Source of the DNA: Bacteroidota bacterium
Lineage (GTDB): Bacteria; Bacteroidota; Bacteroidia; Chitinophagales; Chitinophagaceae
DNA: 12,580 bases
Direction: 5' to 3'
Assembly: GCA_028877005.1 (NCBI GenBank)
Contig: JAGWPI010000224.1
Location: 1 to 12,580, forward strand
In this document: positions 1 to 8,207 of the stretch, piece by piece
Numbering within the stretch: position 1 is the stretch's first letter
Layout: each line of letters opens with the position of its first letter
Program-made: the position numbers and the translations under genes
Notes under the pieces: generated by a model
Seen by the model: the letters and a program-made list of their open reading frames with translations, nothing else
What the model was told of the DNA's origin: nothing
The model's database searches: none

Positions 1-1
1 A

Positions 2-1165
2 TTGCATAAAAGAGGTATGAAACTTATTCAGGATGCTGTATATAATCATGTAGGAAGTAAAAATATTTTTTTCCTAGATCCTCCCACACATGATTGGTTT
101 CATGAGTGGCCATCATTTACGCAAACTTCTTTTAAGGATCAACCTCTTTATGACCCTCATGCCGCTGCAATTGACAAAAAAATTACCAGCGATGGGTGGT
201 TTACTGAAAAAATGCCAGATCTTAATCAAAATAACCCCTATGTAGCCAATTTTTTAATTCAGCATGCTATTTGGTGTGTTGAAAAATTTGGCGTGGATGG
301 TTGGAGAATTGATACCTATATATATAATGATTTAAATTTTATGAATCGATGTAATGCAGCATTAGTAAAAGAATACCCTAAAATTACTATGTTTGGTGAA
401 ACTTGGGTGCATGGTGTATCTAGTCAGGCCTATTTTGTAGACAATAAAATACAAATTCCATTTAAAAGTAATTTGCAAGGGGCAACTGATTTCCAACTAT
501 TATTTGATGGTATATTACCTGCTGTGAATCAACCCTTCGGTTGGACAGAAGGCGTTAATAGATTATACAGCACTTTAGCGAAGGATTTTTTATATACAGA
601 CCCAATGCGTAATGTAATATTTTTAGATAATCATGACTTATCAAGATTTTTTTCTGAAGTTAAAGAAGATGTTGACAAACAAAAAATGGGAATTGCGTGG
701 TTGTTAACGTATAGAGGTATTCCTGAAATGTATTATGGTACCGAAGTGTTAATGAAAGGATTTTCTAATCCGGATGGTTGGGTTAGACTAGATTTTCCGG
801 GCGGTTGGAAAGGTGATAAAAAAAATGCCTTTACCGGTGAAGGGCTAACTACAGAAGAAATCTCTGTTCAACAATACACCAAAAAATTAGCCAATTTTAG
901 AAAATCTTCTCCTGCATTAACTATTGGAAAGTTAATGCAATATGTTCCTAAAGATGGTGTATATGTTTATTTTAGATATACAGAAAACCAAACTATTATG
1001 TGTGTAATGAATACCAGCGAGAAAGCACATAATATAGATTGGAACAATTATGCAGAACGAACAAATGCTTTTTCAAAGGGTAGGGATGTTATAAATAATG
1101 TAACAATTAACCATAGTTTTGAAATAGCACCTAAAAGTTTAATGGTGATTGAATTACAAAAATAA
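2..1165 (+). CDS. GH13 alpha-amylase family protein, neopullulanase/cyclomaltodextrinase type (5' truncated by window edge)
   Basis: This retaining alpha-glucan hydrolase probably cleaves maltodextrin, cyclodextrin or pullulan. The frame is open from the left edge, so the true start and N-terminal domain lie outside. The visible 387 residues carry all four GH13 motifs: region I DAVYNH (residues 11-16), region II DGWRID with nucleophile D104, region III FGETW with acid/base E133, and region IV FLDNHD with H211 and transition-state stabiliser D212. MPDLN (71-75) resembles the fifth conserved region of neopullulanase-type enzymes. A C-terminal beta-sandwich follows from about residue 300. SusA-like Bacteroidota enzymes are around 600 residues, so roughly 200-240 residues are probably missing (inference). 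Localisation cannot be judged without the signal-peptide region. It converges on the GLPGLI gene and ends before a GC-rich hairpin. Family is confident; exact substrate is not. Confidence 0.93.
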   Translation: MHKRGMKLIQDAVYNHVGSKNIFFLDPPTHDWFHEWPSFTQTSFKDQPLYDPHAAAIDKKITSDGWFTEKMPDLNQNNPYVANFLIQHAIWCVEKFGVDGWRIDTYIYNDLNFMNRCNAALVKEYPKITMFGETWVHGVSSQAYFVDNKIQIPFKSNLQGATDFQLLFDGILPAVNQPFGWTEGVNRLYSTLAKDFLYTDPMRNVIFLDNHDLSRFFSEVKEDVDKQKMGIAWLLTYRGIPEMYYGTEVLMKGFSNPDGWVRLDFPGGWKGDKKNAFTGEGLTTEEISVQQYTKKLANFRKSSPALTIGKLMQYVPKDGVYVYFRYTENQTIMCVMNTSEKAHNIDWNNYAERTNAFSKGRDVINNVTINHSFEIAPKSLMVIELQK

Positions 1166-1189
1166 TTTTTTTAAAGTTTTATAATAATA

Positions 1190-1215
1190 GCCCCTGCTTG
1201 TAAGTAAGTTGGGGC
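1190..1215. terminator. Putative bidirectional terminator hairpin between convergent genes
   Basis: GCCCC (1190-1194) pairs perfectly with GGGGC (1211-1215). Inside this, CTT/AAG and a G.T pair can extend the stem around a small loop. It is a GC-rich island in AT-rich DNA, 24 nt after the GH13 stop and 4 nt beyond the stop of the minus-strand GLPGLI gene. The flanks are A/T-rich (TATTATTATAAAA on the minus-strand exit, ATTTTATA on the plus-strand exit), without a clean U-run on either side. Placement between converging genes supports a shared terminator. Confidence 0.6.
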
Positions 1216-1219
1216 CATT

Positions 1220-1954
1220 TTATAGCAATGCATTCCAAACATATTTAGGGCCTGATTTTCCCCAGTCGCTCATTCCTTTATTTAGATCTTTCTGCAAGTT
1301 TTCCCAATTGGTTAATTTTCCTTTTAGTTTGGGTTCAGATAATTTTGAATCAGGTGGTAATAGTTCTAATTTAGTGGCGAACCAAGTTGTATACAGTCGC
1401 GGAACTGCTAATCCTAATATTAATCCCGGTAAACCGGTAAAGCTATTAGGGCCATTACTAACTGGAATTTGATCGGTATAAAAAGCTACAACATAAACAG
1501 AATCACAAATTTTTGTTACAGCTTTTTTACATTCAAATCCGGCTATTTCCCTTATTTCACCGGTAATTTTCCATTCTAATTTTCTTAATGTATCTTCTAT
1601 TAAGTAGGTTTGTTCAAAAACTTCACGCTGCATGGCAATTGTGTTGTTGGATAAATTTTTCCAAATACAATCATTAGCAGATGGCTTCATCCCAAAAATA
1701 TATTTAATGTCGTCACTCTCTTTATTTAATTTATATATGCTGTTTTGCTTATTGAATGTTAATACATATTCGTTTACAGTGATTTTAGACATTGATTTTT
1801 TCATTAATTGGCTCCATTCATCATCATTATCTAATAGTTGGTATTGATTTACCCGTTTTTCATAATACACTTTACCTGCGTCTATAAAATTTACTTGCGC
1901 AAATATTGACTTTGAAAGTGTAATAAAAATAAAAAATACAAAAAAACTTTTCAT
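1220..1954 (-). CDS. GLPGLI family protein (secreted, function unknown)
   Basis: This is a 244-residue exported protein of the Bacteroidota-specific GLPGLI family (TIGR01200 type), whose biochemical role is not established. A signal peptide is visible at residues 1-20: Lys after Met, then a Phe/Ile-rich core, ending SIFAQ. The family-naming motif GLPGLI is at residues 174-179, preceded by the usual YTDQIPVSNGP-like segment (159-169), in which such proteins commonly have a Tyr-Thr-x-x-Ile-Pro core. Length is normal for the family (about 240-290). It starts 29 nt after the TonB-dependent receptor gene on the same strand, so the two are probably co-transcribed with the receptor first. This pairing recurs across Bacteroidota (family knowledge), which suggests a periplasmic or surface partner of the barrel protein. 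Family assignment is firm, function unknown. Confidence 0.92.
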   Translation of the reverse strand: MKSFFVFFIFITLSKSIFAQVNFIDAGKVYYEKRVNQYQLLDNDDEWSQLMKKSMSKITVNEYVLTFNKQNSIYKLNKESDDIKYIFGMKPSANDCIWKNLSNNTIAMQREVFEQTYLIEDTLRKLEWKITGEIREIAGFECKKAVTKICDSVYVVAFYTDQIPVSNGPNSFTGLPGLILGLAVPRLYTTWFATKLELLPPDSKLSEPKLKGKLTNWENLQKDLNKGMSDWGKSGPKYVWNALL

Positions 1955-1983
1955 AAATTATTGTATAAATCAATTGAATTTTT

Positions 1984-4746
1984 TTATTCAGTTGGCTTGC
2001 CATTCTTGTTAAAATTATAGGCAATACTTAATAAAAAATAGCGCTGTATTGTTTGCTGCGTAGTTTGTGAAATAAAGTTACTACTGATATTTCGGTTAAT
2101 ACCTTTGTTTTGATTTAATAAATCATTGACTGAGAATTTTATTTCCCAGTTATCTTTTTTAGTAAATGTTTTCTTTAAAGAGGCATTCACCAAATATATA
2201 TCTGCATTGCCTGTAAATATGCTGGTTTTTTCATAAATCGTAATATTGCTGTTAGCCTCAAAATAAAGTTTTGCGGGTAATTTTGCAGTAAAATTAATAT
2301 ATGGTGTATAACTCCAATATTTTGTAACATTGTTTTTGTTAATTGATGATTGCGAATAATTGCGTGTAAAATCAGCGTTTACATAAAAGTTTACTTTTTT
2401 GTTGCTCCATCTGCCAAAGTACACACCAATATTTATATTTCGATTGTCATTGATATTTTTTTCACCGTTAATATAATTAATATAACGGTTTATGCCTGGT
2501 GTACTACTAAAGCCTGCAATCCAAGTTGGTACAATTTCAAAGCTGTAAAACATAAATATATTACCACTATAATTACCGTTCACATTTACGGCTTGATTAA
2601 TCCTTCTTCCCGAACTATCTACATTGCTAGCCGAACTAATAGCATTATTTGTTAAGGTAAAATTTCCTTTAATATATAGATTACGGCTTTTTAAAACTTT
2701 AAAATCAGACAGCGATAAGTTAAACTGATGATTAAATGCTTGCTTTAAGTTTGGATTACCAATATTTATATTAAGCGGATCTGTATTATCAATAAGGGGT
2801 TGAATTTGAACCAAAGTTGGATTTTGTGTTGAACCTGTATATGTTAAACTAATTTTTCTTTGCGCTTTAGGTGTAAAATTAATAGCTGCAGTAGGTAATA
2901 AATTAGTGAATTGAATTGTTCTGTTGGTGTTTTGTAATACATCTTTTAATCGGAATGATGTAACACCAATAGCAGTACCTGCTGAAAAATTAAATTTTTT
3001 GGCATTATATCTAAATGTAGCACCACCAGATTGGCTATTAATATTGTAGTTGAAATGATTGGTGAGTGAATCTACGCCAATATCGTATTTGCCATTCGTA
3101 CTGTCTTTGGCAAAGGTATTCCTAATTGCATCATTACCGGAAAAACCAAATCGATAATTAAGTTCTACAAATGTTTTTTTCCATAATGGTTCTGTGTAAA
3201 CTAATTTGCCATCTACACCGGATAAATTTTCATTATTGGTTTTAAACTGATTTATATTTTGTGCCGAGGTTAAAAAGCCCGTTTTATTATAAAAACTGTT
3301 TTGTGCAATTAAAAAGCCGGTATTATTTCTTCCCGAAAAATTAAGATTACCATTAAATGAAAGTGTTCTTCCTGCTTTTTTAAACTTTTTACGCCAAAAA
3401 ACATTACTCAACAAATTATTTTCTGTTTCATCAAGGGTGGTAGTTCTATCTGTTAAGTTAATTACCTGACTTTCCTGACTAATAGATTGTCCGTTGTATA
3501 AATTGTTATCGTTTCTTTTTATTTGTGAGCCGGTTATAGTAATTTTTAACGAACTTGAGGAATCTATTTGCCATTCATATACTGCATTCATTCTGTGTCT
3601 TTGCCGCATGTTAGTAGCATTTTGTTGCACTTTATTAATAAATGTAGTATCCGGCAAAATATATTGGGTAATTGAATTAGTTTGTCCAATAATATTTAAG
3701 TGATTGTATTGGTATGTGCCATTTATGTTTTGTTTATCTTCATCCCATTTATTACTATAGGTAGCCCCCGCAGTAGTTGAGTTAGGCAATCCGGAGCCGT
3801 TGCTAAAATCATCAGTGGTTTGCGAAATCCAAACACTTCCATCATCTTGTACTTCTTTGTTTCTGTTTAAATCGTTGCCATAATTACTCTTTTCATTCCA
3901 ATTTAACGATTCGTATTTGGTGTTATCATTGGTAATATAAGCGGCAAATTTTCGTTTCTTCTGAAAAGAATTTACCATTGCTTTTTCATAATGATATTGC
4001 GTTGCATCACTTCCTGCTTCAATTTTTCCAAAATAACCTTTCTTTTTATCTTCTTTCAAAGTTAAATTAATGGTTTTGGTTTTTTGCCCATCATCAATAC
4101 CTGAAAAAACTGCTTGATCACTTTTTTTATCATACACCTGCACTTTATCTACGTAATCTGCTCGCAAGTTTTGTGTTACTACTGCAGGGTCGTCGCTAAA
4201 AAATTCTTCCCCATCTACCAATACTTTGCGTACTTTTTCGCCCTGGGCAGTTATTTCTCCTCTTGCATTTACTTGAATACCCGGTAATTGTTTCAACAGG
4301 TCTTGTACATTAGCATTGGGGCCTGTATGAAAACTGTCTGCCTTAAATTCAGTAGTATCTCCTTTTACTTTAATTGCTGCAACCCGCTGTTTTACTATTA
4401 CTTCTTGTAATAAGTGTGTTTTTGTTTCTAGATATATATTTCTTAAATCTATTACTTTTTGACTCGGCAAAATAGTTAGCGTATCAATAAAATCAGCATA
4501 ATTAGGGTATGAAACCATAATGATGCTTTTGATAGCTTGTAATTTATTTAATTCAAAACTTCCATCTTTTTGTGTTCGTGTAAAATTTAGCAAAACAGAG
4601 TCATTAGCTCTCAAAACAGAAACTACTGCATTATAAAGTTTTATATGTGCTGTTGAATCAGCAATATTACCCCTTATGCTTATGTTTTGTGCACTAGCGG
4701 AAAATGAGATGAATAGAAAAACGGATATTGGCAAAAATATTCTCAT
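1984..4746 (-). CDS. TonB-dependent receptor / outer-membrane beta-barrel protein with carboxypeptidase-like regulatory domain
   Basis: This is a 920-residue outer-membrane protein. It has a signal peptide (1-20, ending SASAQ) and an N-terminal carboxypeptidase-regulatory-like beta-sandwich at about 22-108, with the typical pattern of a change in function with VRTxKDGSFEL-like turns (here QKDGSFEL, 59-66). A plug domain follows at about 115-232, with VQDLLKQLPGIQVN (147-160) and KVLVDGEEFFSDDP (174-187). The remaining ~690 residues are Asn/Ser/Thr/aromatic-rich alternating strands, consistent with the outer-membrane beta-barrel family 3 architecture (PF14905 type). It is not SusC/RagA-like in its visible motifs and no SusD gene follows, so a glycan substrate is not indicated; peptide, metal chelate or another ligand are all possible. 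It is the first gene of a unit with the GLPGLI gene and divergent from glgB. Start ATG chosen because the signal peptide begins there. Confidence 0.93.
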   Translation of the reverse strand: MRIFLPISVFLFISFSASAQNISIRGNIADSTAHIKLYNAVVSVLRANDSVLLNFTRTQKDGSFELNKLQAIKSIIMVSYPNYADFIDTLTILPSQKVIDLRNIYLETKTHLLQEVIVKQRVAAIKVKGDTTEFKADSFHTGPNANVQDLLKQLPGIQVNARGEITAQGEKVRKVLVDGEEFFSDDPAVVTQNLRADYVDKVQVYDKKSDQAVFSGIDDGQKTKTINLTLKEDKKKGYFGKIEAGSDATQYHYEKAMVNSFQKKRKFAAYITNDNTKYESLNWNEKSNYGNDLNRNKEVQDDGSVWISQTTDDFSNGSGLPNSTTAGATYSNKWDEDKQNINGTYQYNHLNIIGQTNSITQYILPDTTFINKVQQNATNMRQRHRMNAVYEWQIDSSSSLKITITGSQIKRNDNNLYNGQSISQESQVINLTDRTTTLDETENNLLSNVFWRKKFKKAGRTLSFNGNLNFSGRNNTGFLIAQNSFYNKTGFLTSAQNINQFKTNNENLSGVDGKLVYTEPLWKKTFVELNYRFGFSGNDAIRNTFAKDSTNGKYDIGVDSLTNHFNYNINSQSGGATFRYNAKKFNFSAGTAIGVTSFRLKDVLQNTNRTIQFTNLLPTAAINFTPKAQRKISLTYTGSTQNPTLVQIQPLIDNTDPLNINIGNPNLKQAFNHQFNLSLSDFKVLKSRNLYIKGNFTLTNNAISSASNVDSSGRRINQAVNVNGNYSGNIFMFYSFEIVPTWIAGFSSTPGINRYINYINGEKNINDNRNINIGVYFGRWSNKKVNFYVNADFTRNYSQSSINKNNVTKYWSYTPYINFTAKLPAKLYFEANSNITIYEKTSIFTGNADIYLVNASLKKTFTKKDNWEIKFSVNDLLNQNKGINRNISSNFISQTTQQTIQRYFLLSIAYNFNKNGKPTE

Positions 4747-4858
4747 AAGTACAGTTCAGGTTAATAACTTCAATTCATTTTAAAAGCATAAATTGTAGTC
4801 GGTATTTTTTGCGTAAAACAAAGGTTAGTTATTTTTAATATTCGACAAAATAAGTAAT
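4747..4858. other. Divergent intergenic region between the TonB-dependent receptor gene and glgB
   Basis: These 112 bases separate two divergently transcribed genes and should hold both promoters. I found no exact TAnnTTTG box for either direction. The nearest on the plus strand is TATTTTTTG (4813-4821), one base too long. On the minus strand a TTTG precedes a TACAATTT by roughly 20 nt, which is only a partial match. No operator-like palindrome stood out. Confidence 0.4.
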
Positions 4859-6883
4859 ATGTCTAAATCTACAAAAAAAAATATTGAATCTAAACATACT
4901 GAACAAAATCTTGTAGGAATAGCCGCTTTAAGAGCAGGATTACTTCCACCATATGAAACAGTTCAGTTTGTTGATACTCAGCGTTCTGTATGGAATTACT
5001 CACTTTTTACAGAAAGTGATATTCAAAATTTTCAGAATGGTACACATTATAGTTTATATCATTTATTCGGCAATAAACAAATACAAGTTGGCGGGGTAAA
5101 AGGTACCTATTTTGCGGTGTGGGCACCCAATGCTACCTATGTTAGTGTTATTGGATATTTTAATGAATGGAATAAATCAGCGCATCCATTATTGGTTCGG
5201 TTAGATCATTCAGGAATTTGGGAGGGATTTATACCTCATGTGCAAGCAGGAGAAGCATATAAATATCATATTGTTGGATTTCAGGGAATTGAACTTGATA
5301 AAGGAGACCCCTTTGCCCATTATTGGGAAAAAAGACCATATACAGCTTCTATTGCCTGGCAAGCCGATTATGATTGGACAGATGCTGATTGGATGCAATC
5401 GAGAAAAGAAAAAAACAGTTTACATGCACCCATATCTGTTTATGAAATGCATTTAGCTAGTTGGATGCGTCCAGATAAAAATAATGAAGAAATATATAAT
5501 ACCTATCATCAAATTGCTGAGCAATTGGTTCCTTATTTGGTAAAGATGGGGTTTACTCATGTAGAGTTTATGCCTGTAATGGAACATCCTTTTGATGGCA
5601 GTTGGGGATATCAGGGTACCGGTTACTTTGCACCTACTTCTCGATTCGGGAATCCTCAGGATTTTGCTTACTTAATTAATGCGTTGCATCAAGCAGGAAT
5701 TGGAGTATTTTTAGATTGGGTTCCCTCTCATTTTCCATATGATGCGCATGGATTATTTATGTTTGATGGTACCCATACCTATGAATATGCTGATATGCGG
5801 AAGGGCTATCACCCCGATTGGAGTTCTTATATATTTAATTACAAACGCGGCGAAGTAAAAAGTTTTTTAATAAGTAATGCACGATTTTGGTGTGATTTGT
5901 TTCATGTTGATGGACTAAGGGTAGATGCAGTAAGTTCTATACTACGTTTAGACTATAGTAGAAATGAAGGCCAATGGGAGCCCAATGAATTTGGGGGAAA
6001 CGGCAATTTAGAAGCTATTGCTTTTGTGAAAGATTTAAATGAAACATTATACCGTGATTTTCCTGATATTCAAACCATTGCTGAAGAGGCTACAGACTGG
6101 CCTAAAATTAGCAAACCTACTTTTGAGGGTGGCTTAGGTTTTGGTATGAAATGGATGATGGGGTGGATGCATGACACACTTGATTACTTTAAGATTGATC
6201 CAATTTTTAGATCCGCATTACAAGACAAGTTTACTTTTAGTATGATGTATTTCTTTGATGAAAACTTTATGCTGCCACTCAGTCATGATGAAGTTGTACA
6301 TGGTAAAAGCCCTATGATATATAAAATGCCGGGAGATGAGTGGCAAAAATTTGCTAACCTACGTATCTTATATGCTTATATGTTTACACACCCGGGCACA
6401 AAATTGCTTTTTATGGGCAATGAATTTGGGGTAACAAATGAGTGGAATTATAAAAGTGAGTTGCAGTGGGAACTATTGCAATTTCCGCCACATGTCGGTT
6501 TACAAAAATGTGTGCAACAATTAAACCATTTATACAAAACCGAGCCAGCTTTATATGAATTGCAATTTTCGCCTCAAGGATTTGAATGGGTAGATTTAAA
6601 CCATAGATCGGAATGTGTATTAGTATTTAAACGAAAAGCTAAAATACCGGCAAATGACTTGCTTGTTATTTTAAATATGACGCCCATTGTGCACAATAAT
6701 TGGGAAATACATGTTTATGGAAAATTTGAATGGAAAGTAATTTTAAATACAGATGCTGCTGAATATTATGGTTCCGGACAAGTACAAAATTCATTAATTA
6801 TAGGTGAAAAAGTTTACATAGAAGAGGAGTGGTATCGTATTAGAGTAAATTTACCACCGCTCTCTGCTTTAGTATTAAAATAA
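4859..6883 (+). CDS. glgB: 1,4-alpha-glucan branching enzyme (GH13 subfamily 9 type)
   Basis: This cytoplasmic enzyme introduces alpha-1,6 branches into glycogen by cutting alpha-1,4 chains and transferring them. Its 674 residues contain a short N-terminal extension (1-75), a CBM48 beta-sandwich (about 78-165, GTYFAVWAPNATYVSVIGYFNEW), the GH13 barrel and a C-terminal beta domain (about 575-674). Catalytic motifs are complete: region I VFLDWVPSH (D286, H291), region II DGLRVDAV with nucleophile D356, region III TIAEE with probable acid/base E409, and region IV LSHDEVVHGK with H476 and D477. The WGYQGTGYFAPTSRFG stretch (249-264) is typical of branching enzymes. It is shorter than E. coli GlgB (728) because it lacks the extra N-terminal module. 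No other glg gene is adjacent; a GH13 hydrolase lies about 3.7 kb upstream. The ATG at 4859 follows an A/T-rich leader and gives the usual N-terminus. Confidence 0.95.
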   Translation: MSKSTKKNIESKHTEQNLVGIAALRAGLLPPYETVQFVDTQRSVWNYSLFTESDIQNFQNGTHYSLYHLFGNKQIQVGGVKGTYFAVWAPNATYVSVIGYFNEWNKSAHPLLVRLDHSGIWEGFIPHVQAGEAYKYHIVGFQGIELDKGDPFAHYWEKRPYTASIAWQADYDWTDADWMQSRKEKNSLHAPISVYEMHLASWMRPDKNNEEIYNTYHQIAEQLVPYLVKMGFTHVEFMPVMEHPFDGSWGYQGTGYFAPTSRFGNPQDFAYLINALHQAGIGVFLDWVPSHFPYDAHGLFMFDGTHTYEYADMRKGYHPDWSSYIFNYKRGEVKSFLISNARFWCDLFHVDGLRVDAVSSILRLDYSRNEGQWEPNEFGGNGNLEAIAFVKDLNETLYRDFPDIQTIAEEATDWPKISKPTFEGGLGFGMKWMMGWMHDTLDYFKIDPIFRSALQDKFTFSMMYFFDENFMLPLSHDEVVHGKSPMIYKMPGDEWQKFANLRILYAYMFTHPGTKLLFMGNEFGVTNEWNYKSELQWELLQFPPHVGLQKCVQQLNHLYKTEPALYELQFSPQGFEWVDLNHRSECVLVFKRKAKIPANDLLVILNMTPIVHNNWEIHVYGKFEWKVILNTDAAEYYGSGQVQNSLIIGEKVYIEEEWYRIRVNLPPLSALVLK

Positions 6884-7002
6884 AACCTTTTTGACAGACA
6901 GATTGACAAAATTTTAATAAAAAGCTAATGCTGTATTCCAATTAAATAGCTACTTTGCTCATTTTTTAAGCATTATATCCATTCTTTTCTTTAGCAACCA
7001 CT

Positions 7003-7020
7003 TTTGTATGGACATACAAA
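7003..7020. repeat. Perfect inverted repeat over the start codon of the first PAP2 gene
   Basis: TTTGTATG (7003-7010) and CATACAAA (7013-7020) are exact reverse complements separated by GA. The ATG start at 7008-7010 lies inside the left arm. As RNA it could form a 7-bp hairpin with loop GGAC that hides the start codon; as DNA it resembles an operator. Significance is unproven in such AT-rich sequence. Confidence 0.45.
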
Positions 7021-7532
7021 TACTCAATTGGCTCAACCATCATCGCATTTTATGGCTTGACCCCTTTATACAATTTATCACTGATACAGCTTATGTGTTT
7101 GCCATATCTGTACCCATCATTATTTTAATTATAGGCTATATAAAAAAAAATAAATTAATCCAGTTTAGAGCTTGGTTTATATTAATTTCCATTTTTTGGG
7201 CCGAAATAATTTCTACTATCTTAAAATTTTCAATTAATCGAACACGTCCCTTTAAAGTGTATCCATTTATCGAAAAACTTACAGCCGGAGGGAGCCCGTC
7301 CTTCCCGTCAGGGCACACTACCGATGCATTTGTATTATGTTGTAGCATCATACTTGTATATAAAAAATGGCAATTTAGTATACCCGTTTTTGTTTGGGCC
7401 ATTTTGGTTGGTTATTCAAGAATGGCATTAGGAGTACATTATCCAACTGATGTTTTGGGAGGAATTGCTATTGGATTATCCGCGCCACTTATGATAAAAT
7501 ACTTTATACCCCAATACAAAAACAAGATTTAA
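7008..7532 (+). CDS. PAP2 superfamily membrane phosphatase (first of tandem pair)
   Basis: This integral membrane phosphatase of 174 residues carries the three PAP2 motifs in full: K73-x6-R80-P81 (KX6RP), PSGH at 100-103 with H103, and SRMALGVHYPTD at 137-148 with R138, catalytic H144 and D148. Hydrophobic segments lie at about 28-45, 55-72, 105-118, 124-141 and 149-166, as expected for enzymes that dephosphorylate lipid phosphates or pyrophosphates such as undecaprenyl diphosphate, phosphatidate or lipid A on the outer face of the inner membrane. Nothing in the sequence fixes the substrate. The next gene starts 8 nt downstream and encodes a paralogue, so the two are very likely one transcript. 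The N-terminus (MDIQILNWLN) is normal for the family, supporting the ATG at 7008. Upstream 124 nt contain no exact TAnnTTTG box. Confidence 0.9.
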   Translation: MDIQILNWLNHHRILWLDPFIQFITDTAYVFAISVPIIILIIGYIKKNKLIQFRAWFILISIFWAEIISTILKFSINRTRPFKVYPFIEKLTAGGSPSFPSGHTTDAFVLCCSIILVYKKWQFSIPVFVWAILVGYSRMALGVHYPTDVLGGIAIGLSAPLMIKYFIPQYKNKI

Positions 7533-7540
7533 TTGCAGAT

Positions 7541-8119
7541 ATGCTAGAATATTTAGAAAAATTAGATAGAAAATTATTATTGTTTATAAATGGGCATCAT
7601 AATGCTTTCTTTGATGGGTTTATGTATTGGTGCAGCGGCCAATATTCTTGGATACCTTTTTATGTATTATTGTTGTTACTGATTATAATTAAATTAAAGA
7701 AAAAATCAATTCCATTTATATTATTGGTTGCTTTATTACTGACTATTAGTGATCAAATGGCTTCCTCGGTATTTAAACCCCTGTTTCATCGTTACCGCCC
7801 CAGCCATGAAATGGGGTTGGAAGACTTGTTGCACTTTGTAAATAACTATAGGGGTGGAATGTATGGGTTTGTTTCATCGCATGCTGCCAATACTTTTTCA
7901 TTAGCATTTTACTTTTTCTTTGCCATAAAAAAGCAAATGCCTAAATTAACAATTTTACTGTTTTTTTGGGCAGCATTGGTATCTTATAGTCGTGTTTATT
8001 TGGGTGTACATTATCCAAGTGATGTAATTGTACCTATTTTTTTTATTGCTATTTGGAATGGTTTTATCATAGCTAAACTATATGGCTGGATTGAGAAAAA
8101 ATATTTTTTAACAACATAA
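7541..8119 (+). CDS. PAP2 superfamily membrane phosphatase (second of tandem pair)
   Basis: This is a 192-residue paralogue of the preceding gene with the same layout. The first motif is K79-x6-R86-P87. The second is a variant, VSSHAAN (111-117), with Ser in place of the usual Pro-Ser-Gly but the essential H114 retained. The third is SRVYLGVHYPSD (150-161), with R151, H157 and D161. The catalytic His/His/Asp/Arg set is therefore complete. Hydrophobic spans lie at about 39-52, 57-71, 116-129, 135-150 and 163-180, with a basic KLKKKS loop between the first two. About 25 extra residues separate motifs 1 and 2 (GLEDLLHFVNNYRGG), where the upstream protein has a shorter Gly-containing loop. It probably acts on a lipid-linked phosphate facing the periplasm; substrate not identifiable. 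It starts 8 nt after its partner's stop and is followed by a small hairpin. Confidence 0.9.
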   Translation: MLEYLEKLDRKLLLFINGHHNAFFDGFMYWCSGQYSWIPFYVLLLLLIIIKLKKKSIPFILLVALLLTISDQMASSVFKPLFHRYRPSHEMGLEDLLHFVNNYRGGMYGFVSSHAANTFSLAFYFFFAIKKQMPKLTILLFFWAALVSYSRVYLGVHYPSDVIVPIFFIAIWNGFIIAKLYGWIEKKYFLTT

Positions 8120-8124
8120 AAATT

Positions 8125-8142
8125 TATTGGTTAATACCAATA
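8125..8142. terminator. AT-rich hairpin between convergent PAP2 and kinase genes
   Basis: TATTGGT (8125-8131) and ACCAATA (8136-8142) form a perfect 7-bp stem with loop TAAT, 5 nt after the second PAP2 stop. The kinase gene converges from the other side. The stem is weak and no strong U-run follows, so the terminator role is tentative. Confidence 0.4.
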
Positions 8143-8207
8143 TTGTTAAGCCAAAAATAACTTACAATAATTTTTTTAAATAATTGAATGATTTAATTTT
8201 TAATAAA

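Noticed and set aside
1632..1847. Plus-strand open frame of 71 codons inside the GLPGLI gene.
   Set aside because: It is antisense to a clear GLPGLI coding sequence with a signal peptide and family motif and has no recognisable features.
1984..4746. Reading the TonB-dependent protein as SusC of a starch-utilisation locus because of the nearby GH13 genes.
   Set aside because: No SusD gene follows, the partner is GLPGLI, and its length and motifs fit the outer-membrane beta-barrel group rather than SusC/RagA.
6891..6931. TTGACA twice (6891-6896 and 6903-6908), the second followed after 17 nt by TAATGC, resembling a sigma-70 promoter.
   Set aside because: The organism looks like Bacteroidota, whose main sigma factor uses TTTG/TAnnTTTG. 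The match is probably chance in AT-rich DNA.
6926..6975. Inverted pair TAATGCT / AGCATTA between glgB and the PAP2 pair, as a terminator.
   Set aside because: Arms are 7 bp with a 36-nt loop and no U-run, which is not a credible terminator.
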